Origin: Candidatus Absconditabacteria bacterium
Lineage (GTDB): Bacteria > Patescibacteriota > Gracilibacteria > Absconditabacterales > Absconditicoccaceae
Assembly (NCBI GenBank): GCA_028693445.1
Contig: JAQUVI010000001.1
Location: 372,001 to 436,000 of the forward strand
Length of the DNA: 64,000 bases
Reading direction: 5' to 3'
A program made the translations under genes and the position numbers. Below, in pieces: positions 36,611 to 46,310 of this stretch (its first letter is position 1; each line of letters opens with the position of its first letter). The notes beneath the pieces were generated by a model. That model was not told where the DNA came from. It worked only from the letters and a program-made list of their open reading frames with translations, and did no database searches.

Positions 36611-38437
36611 TTATTCTTTCACAAACAATTTGGTTTGTGAAAGGGTTTCGTTTGTTATTAGATATACTCCTTTTTCTAAAAAGGAGATATCTATAACTTT
36701 ATTTTTTTTGTTTTGAAAATCGCTTATAATGATTTTTCCAAACAAATCAATAATTTTTATATTTCCAAATCCTTCAATAGTTATACTTTTTTTTGCAGGA
36801 TTAGGATATATTTTAAATTCTGACTTTGAAACTTTTTGTATCTCTATTGTCGATACGTCAATAGTTTCAGAGTTTTGACAACCATAAATATTTTCAACCA
36901 ATACTGTATAGGCATCATTTTGCAATACAACAATTGTTTGTGTTGTATCTCCAGTTGGTGACCATAAATATTGGTTAAAACCACTGCCAGCGTCAAGAAT
37001 AACAGAATCATTTAGATTTGTTTCTGTTATATGAATTTCTGGTAATTCATTTACAATCAAATCAAATATCAATATACTATCACACCCCCATTGAGATTGT
37101 AGAGTGTCTAGGTAAGAGCCAGATTCAAAATATTGTTCTCCCTGCCAGATGATTGTGTCACCTTCGCAAATATTTGATTCAATTGTGGTTTCATATTCGT
37201 TGTTTACAATCAAATCAAATATCAAGATACTATCGCACCCCCATTGAGATTGTAGAGTATCTAGATAAGAACCAGATTCAAAATATTGTTCTCCATGCCA
37301 GATGATTGTATCACCTTCGCAAATACTTGATTCAAAAACTGTCTCATATTTCCTAAAGACAGTTAGTTCCAGTGTTAAAGTACTATCGCACCCCCATTGG
37401 TTGTTTAAAAAATTTTTATAAGTACCATTGGCGTCATATACTTCTCCTTGCCAAAACACAAAATCACCTTCACAAATTGTGTCAAAAAATATTGTATCAT
37501 ATGTTGGCATAATATTTAAAACCAATGTATTTACACTATCACAACCAAATTGAGATTGCAACGTGTCTGGATAAATTCCAGACTCATAGTAAATTTTCCC
37601 ATTCCATTCATATCCATTGCCGTAATCACATATATCAACAAACGAACTTGTTTGGTGATTTTCTACTGTTACCTCAATACTTTTTGTAACATTGTCACAA
37701 CCAAATTTTGAAATAGCAGTAGCTGTACAAATCATAGTTTCGGTTGGGGTAAATAGGATATTATTTTCAATACCGTTATCCCAGTATACATTTGATACAT
37801 AACTAGTATCAATTATATATACTTTTGCTTCTTGCCCCATACAAACAGTAGTGTCATTGCATATTTCCAAAACAGCTTGTGGAAATACAGTTACTTTTAT
37901 GCTGTCTTTTTTTGCAACGCATTGATTTTCTACTGTTGCCACGTATGTTTTTGTTGTATCTGGAACAAAGTAAATTCCATTTTCTACATTGTTGTCCCAA
38001 TATATTGTACCATTGGAATAATATGCAGATAATTTTATACTTTCACCCTGACAAATACTAGTATCACTTGAAAGGTTGATTGTAGGTTCCAAAATTTCTT
38101 CTATTAAAATAGAATCTGTTTCAGCACTAGCATGATTATTGCTAATGACTACATGATACCAACCAGCATTTATATTGTGCCACCATATAGTATCTCCAGT
38201 TCCATTTAATTCTGATTCAATATTTTGTTTATTGCTTTTTAGTTGATAAGTATTTTCTATTTCAGAATTTTCCAAAAATAAAGAAACTCCATCATTATAA
38301 AAACAGAAAACACTGTCAGAGTGTTGTAAATTATAAATGTTTGGCAAAAGATAAACAAAGCATGTATCAGGATAAGTGTATTGATATATACTATTGTTTT
38401 TTGTTGTACTGGCTTTTATTTTTAGTTTGATTTGAGC
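36611..38437 (-). pseudogene. 5'-truncated Bacteroidota-type surface protein with type IX sorting domain
   Basis: About 608 codons open, yet no ATG and no signal peptide: the frame enters after TAA at ~38438 as AQIKLKIKASTTKNN; the first near-start is TTG at 38345-38347. Contents: Ig/PKD-like segments with paired Cys (SICQGESIKLS, TVCMGQEAKVY), then repeats ending in GCDS (51-residue period), then a C-terminal sorting domain KIYPNPAKKSITIEGF...KGVYLITNETLSQTKLFVKE (as two parts), as used by the Bacteroidota type IX system. It contains no TGA codon and only GGN glycines, unlike every native neighbour. Probably a transferred, N-terminally truncated gene; no T9SS components are visible here. Confidence 0.8.
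37051..37356. repeat. 153-bp tandem repeat inside the surface-protein gene
   Basis: Two nearly identical units starting at 37051 and 37204 (period 153 bp, 51 residues) encode ICEGDTIIW.GEQYFESGSY followed by LDTLQSQWGCDSILIFDLIV. Two or three more diverged units precede them in protein sequence. Confidence 0.85.
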
Positions 38438-38470
38438 TTATACAATAGCTTTATTATATACAATTTTTTA

Positions 38471-38989
38471 ATGTGGAAACGATATATTATTGCAAAAGAT
38501 AAAATCTGATGAAATTGGCTATTTTTATTGATGGTTGCTTTTTTGTATATACTGACAATAGTTTTTGATTTTTCTAGTTCTATAATAATACTAAAAACTT
38601 TTTGAAAGATGTTTGTTGAAATTTTACCTACATTATTGTTGATTTCTTTGTTTATTTTTTTGTTTAATATTCTTGTTTCAAGCAAAAAAGTAACTTCATA
38701 CCTCAAAAAAGGGTGATATTTCAAAAAAATAATTTTCTCTGTTGTATTTGGTATAGCATCTTCAGGGCCTATATATTTATGGTATTGATTATTGAGAGAT
38801 TTGCACAAAATCGGACTAACTTTGTGACATATAGCAGCATTTAGTTATGCTAGAGCCATAAAAATACCAATGCTTCCGATAATGATTCTTTATTTTGGCA
38901 TAAAATTTTCTCTTCTTTTCATAGTGGTTTTATTTTTCTTTGCTTTTGTACAAGGATTTATTGTAGATTTTATTTTTAAAAGAATATAA
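38471..38989 (+). CDS. Putative permease-like membrane protein, 172 aa
   Basis: About five membrane helices. FGIASSGPIYLWYGLLRDL...GHIAAFSYARAIKIPMLPI resembles the SSGPxY and Ile-Pro-Leu motifs of the YraQ/ArsP-type permease superfamily (DUF318). Shorter than typical members (~300), so it may be a half-size form. Contains several TGA-Gly codons (native), in contrast to the adjacent truncated gene. Substrate unknown. Confidence 0.6.
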
Positions 38990-39110
38990 AATTTTTTTTA
39001 TGTAAAACAAATAAAATTTTATTTGTGATTTTGTAATAATAAAATTATAAAACAGAGTAAGCTAAGTTCTAAACTTGTTTATACAACCCCCAAAAAAAGT
39101 CACTAAAAAT

Positions 39111-39138
39111 TTGACAAATAAAAAAAATCGATTATACT
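39111..39138 (+). promoter_or_regulatory. Promoter of ncRNA copy 2
   Basis: TTGACA (39111-39116), 16-nt spacer, TATACT (39133-39138). Flanks match the copy 1 promoter. Confidence 0.75.
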
Positions 39139-39144
39139 TATACT

Positions 39145-39791
39145 GTCATCAAAAGATGTTGATTGTAAAAAATTGATATCTGTATGATGTTGGATCTTTA
39201 TCATAGAACAAATTGATTAAACTATTTTTGTATCTTATGTAATTTATATTCTGATTTTATTATTAAAATTTAGTTTATAATTTGGTGTTTATTATTTCTA
39301 TCGGTATTTCAAATTAATTATTCTCTTTGGGTTTAGTTAAATTGATTATTATCTAGATTTAATTTATACCATTATATCATGCAAATAATTAAATTCTGAA
39401 TTTATTCTTTATGTTTGTTTTATTCTTTATTGGATTTTCTTACATTAGGATTGATTTATGTTTTATTTATTGTTTGGTATATTATATTTTGATATTTCTG
39501 TTTATTCAGACTATTTAAAGATTTATTCTTTATTGCAAATATTATATTTCTCAAAAAAGAAATATCAGACAAAAGATTAAAGATAAAAAGGTCTGCTTTG
39601 CAAAATATGTTGTTTGTTTATCCATCTTCATATTATAGTAAAGATAGTGTTATTTCAATATTGGACTTTTGAAACCTTTCTTTGTTTTATTATATTTTTA
39701 TTAATTTGTAATATTTCATTGTTTATCTTCATAAGTCCTTGTTCTTTTGATAAGATTTATTAAAACCTTAGATTTTTTCTAAGGTTTTTTT
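39145..39791 (+). ncRNA. Large structured ncRNA, copy 2 (undescribed family)
   Basis: About 647 nt. Starts at the same GTCATCAAAAGATG 5' hairpin as copy 1; the near-identical GGATCTTTATCATAGAACAA block (39192-39211) pairs with TTGTTCTTTTGATAAGAT (39739-39756). The core at about 39530-39615 contains a hairpin TATTTCT/AAGAAATA, then CAGAC...GTCTG closing a loop with GATTAAAGAT. In copy 1 the matching pairs change (GAAATA to GAGATA with T·G pairing; A-T to G-C in the second stem), which favours a conserved RNA fold. Ends with terminator AACCTTAGA/TCTAAGGTT plus T-run (39763-39791). Confidence 0.75.
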
Positions 39792-39880
39792 GTATTGTAA
39801 ACAAAAAATCTTTTAAAATATTGCATTCAAAAAGTAAAACGTTATAAGATAATAGTAATTTATTTTTTTCTCTTAGATAT

Positions 39881-41272
39881 ATGAAGACAACTGCTATTAT
39901 GAGTATTTTTAGCGACTATAAATCATTCCTTAATCAAAATGTCGTTGTTAATTGATGGATAAGGAGTGTAAGAGATTCCAAAAGTTTTGGATTTATAGAA
40001 CTTAATGATTGATCCTATCTAAAAAATATTCAAGTAGTATTTGAAAACGATTTATCAAATTTTGATGATATTTGTAAATTTACAACTGGTTCAGCTATAA
40101 ATGTTGAATGAGTATTAGTTGCTTCTCAATGAACAAAACAAGCGTTTGAAATTAAAGCGAAAAAGATAACTCTTGTTGGTGATTGTCCAACTGATTATCC
40201 ATTACAAAAAAAATGACATAGCTTCGAATATCTTCGTGAAATTGCACATCTTAGAACTAGATCAAATACTTTTTCAGCAGTGTTTAGAGTTAGAAGTTTA
40301 TTATCTTTTGCTATTCATCAGTACTTCAACGAAAATGGTTTTGTTTATGTACATACACCAATTATAACAGCAAGCGATTGTGAAGGGGCTGGACAAATGT
40401 TTCAAGTATCAACATTAGATTCTTTGAATATACCAAAAGATCAGGAGTGAAAAGTAGATTTCTCCAAGGATTTTTTTGGAAAACAAGCTTCTCTAACTGT
40501 AAGCTGACAATTGGAAGCAGAAACTTTTGCTACAGCATTCAATAAAGTATATACATTTGGACCAACATTTAGAGCTGAGAATTCAAACACAACAAAGCAT
40601 CTCTCAGAATTTTGGATGATAGAACCAGAAATAGCATTTGCAGATCTTAATGATGACATGAATCTTGCAGAATGACTTACAAAATATATCTTCAAATATG
40701 TTTTGGATCATGCTCCAGCTGAGATGGATTTTTTTGAAAGGTTTATTAATCCTGATGTTAAAAAAAGACTTGAGAGTTTGGTATCTTCAGATTTTAAAAG
40801 AATAACATATACAGAAGCAATTGAATTACTCAAAAAATCTAGCGAAAAATTTGTTTATCCAGTAGAACGAGGTATGGATTTACAAACAGAACATGAAAGA
40901 TATATCTGTGAAAAATTATTTAAAGGACCAACTTTTGTGACAGATTATCCAAAAGATATAAAAGCTTTTTATATGAGACTCAATGAAGACGGTAAAACAG
41001 TCGCTGCTACAGATTTATTGGTTCCATGAGTATGAGAGCTTCTTGGTGGCTCACAGAGAGAAGAGAGATATGATATATTAGAACAAAAAATAAAAGATAT
41101 GTGATTTGATGTAGCTGATTATTCTCGATATTTGGATTTACGTAAATATGGTACTGTTCCTCATTCATGATTTGGTATGGGATTTGAAAGGTTGATTATG
41201 TATGTGACTGGTATGGAAAATATTAGAGATGTAATTCCTTTCCCTAGAGCGCCAAAAGAATGTGAATTTTAG
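39881..41272 (+). CDS. asnS: Asparaginyl-tRNA synthetase
   Basis: 463-residue class II synthetase. OB fold with [13 protein letters not shown]; motif 2 [10 protein letters not shown]...[11 protein letters not shown]; motif 3 [12 protein letters not shown]. Two invariant tryptophans, in [14 protein letters not shown] and [12 protein letters not shown], are CGA (40868-40870 and 41126-41128), decisive for the code. Follows ncRNA copy 2 by 89 nt. Confidence 0.96.
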
Positions 41273-41292
41273 TTTGTATGATTAAAATTATG

Positions 41293-41322
41293 ACTCAAAT
41301 CAAAAATGATTTGAGTTTTTTT
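41293..41322 (+). terminator. asnS terminator
   Basis: ACTCAAATCA-AAAA-TGATTTGAGT stem (10 bp) plus T-run. Confidence 0.85.
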
Positions 41323-41417
41323 AAAAATAAATAAAAAAATCTCAGGGATTTGAAACTATGATTAATCTGTTTAATCGTTTGAGGTTTTTGCTGAATGAAA
41401 AAAACATATAAAAAAAC

Positions 41418-41445
41418 TTGCAAAATATATACACATCTATATAAT
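41418..41445 (+). promoter_or_regulatory. Promoter of the fic gene
   Basis: TTGCAA (41418-41423), 16-nt spacer, TATAAT (41440-41445); ATG at 41486. Confidence 0.55.
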
Positions 41446-41485
41446 ATATATACAAAATAGGTTTTTTTATACATATCTTGTAAAT

Positions 41486-42553
41486 ATGCAAAAAATTACG
41501 CAATTATTAAACACATACGATTTTGAAACTATTTGAGTTTTAAAACAACTTTCTCAAACTCACAAATCTTTGTGAGAGTTAAAAGGTCTTGCTGAAACAA
41601 TACCCAACATGTTTATTTTGATTACTACATTGAGTTTACAAGAAGCCAAAGAAAGTTCTGAAATAGAAAATATTATAACTACCAATGATGAGTTATATCA
41701 AAGCAATACCAAAAAAAAATATTTTACAAGTATTCCTGCAAAAGAAGTATATAATTATGCAGATGCTTTGTTTTATTGATATCAAATTGTTTCCACAAAC
41801 AATCTAATTACGACCAAAGATATAATACACTTACAGCAAATGATCGAAGAAAATAATGCATGAATCAGAAAATTGCCATGAACAGAACTAAAAAATGACA
41901 AAACAGGCGAAATAATATATACTCCACCACAATCGCACAAAGAAATTATTGATTTAATGTCAGATTTAGAGTGGTTTATTAATACCTCAAGTCAATTAGA
42001 TCCTTTGATTAAAATGGCGATAATTCATCATCAGTTCGAAAGTATTCATCCATTTTATGATGCAAATGGTAGAGTGGGTCGTGTTATAAATGTTTTGTAT
42101 TTAGTTAAAGAATGATTATTGGATAGCCCTATTTTGTATCTTAGTAGAAGTATAAATAAACACAAAAACGATTATTATAATTATTTACAAATAGTTCGTG
42201 ATCAGTGAACTTGGGAAACTTGGGTTATTTGGATGTTGGAAATGATAGAACAAACAGCTAAACATACAATAATATTTATCAAAAACATAAAAAATCTGAT
42301 GATGGAATATAAACATACTATTAGATCAAGATTGCCCAAAATATATAGTCAAGAATTGCTAAATAATATTTTCAAACATCCCTATACCAAAGTAGAATTT
42401 TTAAGAAAAGATTTGTGATGTACTCGCATCACAGCAGTTAAATATTTGGAAGAATTAGTAAAAATCTGAATATTAAAAAAAATAAAATCTGGGAGAGATA
42501 ATTATTATATCAACACCAAACTTTTTGCCCTTCTACAAAATATTTCTTGATAA
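41486..42553 (+). CDS. Fic family protein with N-terminal inhibitory motif
   Basis: 355 residues. Fic active site HPFYDANGRVGR (about residues 190-201) with all catalytic positions of the canonical HPFx(D/E)GNGR except Ala for the first Gly. Upstream SSEIEN fits the (S/T)xxxE(G/N) inhibitory helix, so it is a class II autoinhibited Fic. C-terminal winged-helix-like segment (FLRKDLGCTRITAVKYLEELVKIGIL). Predicted AMP transfer to a Tyr/Ser/Thr of a target protein; the target is unknown. In this family such proteins act as regulators or in toxin-antitoxin and host-interaction roles. Confidence 0.92.
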
Positions 42554-42626
42554 ACTTTAGAGTAGTTATGAAAAGAAATTAGAATCTGATTGTGTTTGGA
42601 CAGTATGTAGGATATTAAAAATTGTC

Positions 42627-42671
42627 TTGATTTCGTAGTACAATACCCTACAATATTGTAGGTTTTACTAC
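42627..42671 (+). promoter_or_regulatory. Promoter and operator palindrome of the AbiE pair
   Basis: TTGATT (42627-42632), 16-nt spacer, TACAAT (42649-42654). The -10 lies inside the perfect palindrome CCTACAAT-ATTGTAGG (42647-42662), flanked by GTAGTA (42635) and TACTAC (42666). AbiEi antitoxins are known to autorepress through inverted repeats, so this is a likely operator. Confidence 0.6.
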
Positions 42672-42681
42672 TACAAATTAA

Positions 42682-43266
42682 ATGGAAAACAAAATAGCTA
42701 TTATTAGGGAAAAACTAACAATTTGCGGACAAACCTTTGTACAAAAGGATTTTTTGACAAAAATTTTGGATAAATTTGCCCCCAACTATAGTATAGAAGA
42801 TTTGTGTACCAAATGACTTCTTACTCCAATCAAAAGAGATAAACGATATATAAACAACAAATCAAGAAGTTTTGTAAATCCTTTTGTGGTTGGTGCTCTT
42901 TATATGTGAGATGATACATATATGTTTGGATGACTTAGTATTTATAATAGATATGGGTTTTCAGAGCAGGTAGCAGAACGGTATACCATATACAACACCA
43001 AATATTCATGAAAGAAAATAATTGGACCATGTAAATTTATTTTTGTCAGACAAAGAGAGAGTTTCTTTTATGGTGGTATAGAGCAAAAAGTCGATAAATA
43101 CTTATACAAAGTTATGTCAAAAGAAAGAGTTTTTATACAATTTATCAAAGAAAATAAAAAATTCGACACATTACCATCAACAATAAACAAGAAACAGTTA
43201 CAAACATTAGCCAAAAAATACGTAAGCAAGAATTTATATACTAAAATATCAGCATTATGTTTATAG
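42682..43266 (+). CDS. AbiEi-type antitoxin
   Basis: 194 residues, starting MENKIAIIREKLTICG. A winged-helix-like N-terminal part and FVNPFVVGALYMGDD / YGFSEQVAERYTIYN in the middle follow the layout of AbiEi-like transcriptional regulators. It overlaps the downstream nucleotidyltransferase toxin gene by 10 nt (ATG inside the last codons), the usual coupling in type IV AbiE toxin-antitoxin systems. Sequence identity to AbiEi is judged by eye and by context. Confidence 0.7.
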
Positions 43267-44114
43267 ATTATATAAACGATTTTTTGCCCAAATATCAAAA
43301 TCTGTCAAAAGAAGAGTTTTTATCTATACTAAAAAAATCAAACACATGAAAATTTGATGAGTATAAATTAGAAAAAGATTTTTTACTGACATTAATTTTG
43401 ATTAAATTTTGAGAAAAATATCCAGATTTAATATTTAAATGATGAACTTGTCTAAATAAAATCTATTTCCCATATTTTAGGTTAAGTGAAGATTTGGATT
43501 TTGTTATCAATAAAGAACTAGGAAGATCAGCTAGACAGACTTTATTGAAAGAATACGAGAAGAATTTTATTGATAATCTCAAAATATTGGATATAAAACT
43601 CAAACATGAAAGAACAAAATTTGATGAACATAAACTGGCAATGTTTGTTTTTGAATATGAATCAACATTGGACAATTCTATACAAACCATCAAAATAGAT
43701 CTTTCTCTCAAAAAAAGTTTAATGCTTCCAAGTATCCAAAAATCTATTATTGCAATATATAAAGACAGCGTGTTGGAAGAAACTATTTTTCAAAACCACA
43801 CAATAAACTGTATAGATCTAAAAGAATCGGTAGCTGAAAAAACTAGAGCAAGCCTTACAAGAAAAGAGCCAGCAATTAGAGATTTTTTTGATATACGATA
43901 TATCAAAAACAATACCGAATTTGATTTTGAAGATAAAGGATTCAAACAACTTGTGCATAAAAAACTAGAAGAAGTAGATTTTAAATATACAATAGATAAG
44001 GTCTATAATCTTTTGGAACAACAAGTATTGACTGATCTCAATCCTGTCCTCAAAGACAACTACGATTTCAATTTCCCAGAGATATATCAGTTTATTTTAT
44101 CACATAAAAACTAA
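43257..44114 (+). CDS. AbiEii-type nucleotidyltransferase toxin
   Basis: 285 residues. Nucleotidyltransferase core: LIFKGGTCLNKIYFPYFRLSEDLDFVI, where GGT...R.SEDLDF carries the metal-binding acids; later EKTRASLTRKEPAIRDFFDIRYI and a C-terminal helix. AbiEii toxins transfer nucleotides (GTP-dependent) and stop growth during phage attack. Two TGA codons (KGGTC region) encode Gly. Confidence 0.85.
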
Positions 44115-44132
44115 GCGTTGATTTACAAGTTT

Positions 44133-44327
44133 ATGTCTGATATTGATACACAAAACAAAGAACTTGGTGCTGATGGGTTTTTTGTCGGTGAATACGAAAA
44201 ATACGCTTGGTCCAATATCATGGACAGGAAAATAGGGACTCATGATAAATTGTATCTCTATAGCGAGTGATTGGAGTCACTGAATTATGTTCTGAACCCT
44301 GAGTGTTGGATTATAGCGAGATTCTAG
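44133..44327 (+). CDS. Small hypothetical ORF, 64 aa
   Basis: MSDIDTQNKELGADGFFVGE... WIIARF, with one TGA (SEGLES). 18 nt after the AbiEii stop, same strand. No family recognised; may be a gene fragment. Confidence 0.35.
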
Positions 44328-44515
44328 AGGAGATTTATAAATTTTGAGAGTTTGGGATGATGTTGGAAAATAGGGGAGTTTTGGAATAAGGATAGATTCC
44401 GGTTTGGATTGAACAGTATATAGGAGATTGATAATATAGGAAATTGATATTGTTTCTAATTTAAGTATTTATATATTAGACTCATAAAAACTATTTTAAT
44501 AAACTAATTATATAT
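44328..44515 (+). promoter_or_regulatory. Intergenic region with promoter of the retron unit
   Basis: TTGTTT (44450-44455), 16-nt spacer, TATATT (44472-44477), 39 nt before the DUF3800 gene. The first 120 nt of the interval hold nothing recognisable. Confidence 0.45.
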
Positions 44516-45214
44516 ATGAAAGATATATATGTTGTATTTGATGAATCAATAAACTCTTGTTTAACTTCTTTGTCTTGTATTGTTTTTGAAGATAGTGAAT
44601 TATTCTCTTCTATATTTAAGATAATTAATATAATAAAAGCAAAACCATGACATAAAACAGAAAATTTTCCTCATTATGCATATGATGCTTATACATTAAG
44701 AAGTTTTTTTATAGACGAAATAAGAAAATTACAATTTAGATCTTATATTGTTTTCTCAAATAATGAAAGGGAGTCTGAGAGTACTGAAAAAATATATGAT
44801 GTTTTTCTTATTAATTTATTGAAACCTTTGATTTTAAAATATAAAAATAGATTTAAATCTGAAATAAAATTTCATTTGTTTTTTGATAATATATGAACTA
44901 AGGGTTATTTTGATAATATATTAAGTAGTATACAAAATTTTAATTATGAGATAAATATTATCAAAAAAAACGAAATGTGACATATTACAGCTATACCTGA
45001 CTATGTTTGCTGATGTTTATCTGATTTTCTATTTAATCCAAATCCAGATAATCCAAGTTCTCAATGAAATACAATATTTATTAATTTAATCGATAAAATA
45101 TGATGCATTAAAGCCATAATTGAAGATAAAACTATCTTTTTTGAATTTTCTAAAAGAGGTATAAGGAAATCTTTTATTGATAAATTTAAGTGAATATTTA
45201 AGAAAAAGCAATAA
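44516..45214 (+). CDS. DUF3800-like protein, putative retron accessory/effector
   Basis: 232 residues. N-terminal VVFDESINSC is the acidic D-E-S opening of DUF3800; HKTENFPHYAYDAY and KFHLFFDNIGTKG give further acidic positions; TAIPDYVCGCLSDFL matches the family's C-terminal (Q)lxDlvaG. DUF3800 has an RNase H-like fold and is suspected to be a nuclease. It lies directly upstream of the retron RNA and RT in one apparent transcript. As I recall, DUF3800 proteins are accessory proteins of one retron type (Mestre and colleagues' classification). Several TGA-Gly codons. Confidence 0.75.
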
Positions 45215-45223
45215 GATTGATTA

Positions 45224-45345
45224 TTAAAGGAAATTTCTTAATATGAAAAAGTATAGTCTAATACTATTTTTTAGAATACGAGTTCGTATTCGTTCTATAG
45301 AATTTACTGTTATCCTAGTATTAGACTATACTTTAAATTTTTATA
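45224..45345 (+). ncRNA. Candidate retron msr-msd RNA
   Basis: Between the DUF3800 gene and the RT. A 19-bp perfect inverted repeat (45248-45266 with 45316-45334) encloses an inner hairpin GAATACGA/TCGTATTC (45274-45291) and a small palindrome TTCTATAGAA. Upstream, ATTAA/TTAAT (45224-45243) closes another small hairpin around GGAAATTTC. I read the long hairpin as the msd (reverse-transcribed) part and the upstream hairpin as msr; the a1/a2 ends and branching G are not identified. Confidence 0.65.
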
Positions 45346-45354
45346 TATATAAAT

Positions 45355-46275
45355 ATGAAAGAGAAAATACTTAAAATATCTACTTTAGATGAATTGTCTG
45401 AGTTTTTTAGCGTTTCAAAGTCTTTTTTTAATGATTTTGAAAGCAAAAGAGAAGATTTAAACTTTATAGATAAAATAAGGATTCCTAAGAGAAAATCTTG
45501 ATATAGAATTGTATATAATATATTAGATGAAGAATATAGAAAGGTGGTAGAAAAAATAACATATATATTAAATGAATTTTATATTCCACATCAAGCTGTA
45601 CATGGTTTTGTTTCTTGAAAATCTATCGTATCTAATGCAAGTAATCATTTAAATAAGGCAATTCTAATAAATTTGGATATAAAAAATTTCTTTGAATCAA
45701 TATCAATAGGAAGTGTTATGGCGATATTTATTAGAATATGATTAAATAATCTTGTAGCTGATATCTTTTCAAGAATTGTATGTTATAAATGACATTTGAT
45801 AGCATGATTTTCAACAAGTCCGGTGATTTCTAACATGTATTGCTCAGTTATGGATAATGATTTCATGATATTAGCCAAATCTGAATGATATAGATATACT
45901 AGATATGCAGATGATATAACATTTTCTACAGATAATGTTAATCTTTTGTCTAAAATGAAAATAAATCAGATATTAAATAAATTTCAATTTGTTATTAATG
46001 AGAAAAAATATTTCATACAAAGAAGAGGTTGAAGTCAATATGTTACTGGATTGTCTGTGTGTGAAAAAGATTCGCCAAGAATACCAAAATCTATAAAGAA
46101 AAATATTAGGTTAGAATCTTACTATATAAAAAAATATGGTATTGAACAACAAAATAAGAGATGAAAGACTAGATTTTTATTAGATAAATATTCTATTATG
46201 GGTTGGATATCATATATGAATAAGATAGAACCGAAATTAGTAAAATATATAGCTGATAGTACAAGAAGTTTATAA
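45355..46275 (+). CDS. Retron reverse transcriptase
   Basis: 306 residues. Palm motifs ILINLDIKNFFESI (RT2/RT3 area), STSPVISNMYCSVMD, active site TRYADDITFS with YADD, and retron-specific region X NAxxH (SNASNH) and region Y VTG (YVTGLSV). HGFVSGKSIVSNA is typical of retron RTs. The enzyme would copy the adjacent RNA into multicopy single-stranded DNA. No maturase or HNH domain, which excludes a group II intron RT. Gly codons in conserved loops are TGA, so the retron is adapted to this code. Confidence 0.93.
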
Positions 46276-46310
46276 ATTATATTTTAAATATTTATTTTTT
46301 TATTTTAGTA

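Noticed and set aside
37832-38061. Plus-strand ORFs over the surface-protein gene
   Set aside because: Shadows of the long minus-strand frame, with Cys/Phe-rich random composition.
39379-39711. A 110-codon ORF (start MQIIKFGIYSLCLF) inside ncRNA copy 2
   Set aside because: It exists only because the region is T-rich and TGA is sense. The matching part of copy 1 has in-frame stops and a 3-nt length change, while RNA stems are conserved, so I treat it as non-coding.
44328-44515. Left attachment-site copy of the ssrA 3' end for the island
   Set aside because: No convincing direct repeat of the tmRNA 3' sequence was found here or elsewhere to the left.
45355-46275. Reverse transcriptase of a group II intron or diversity-generating retroelement
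   Set aside because: No maturase/HNH domain, no domain V-like RNA, no template/variable repeats; the NAxxH and VTG motifs are retron-specific.
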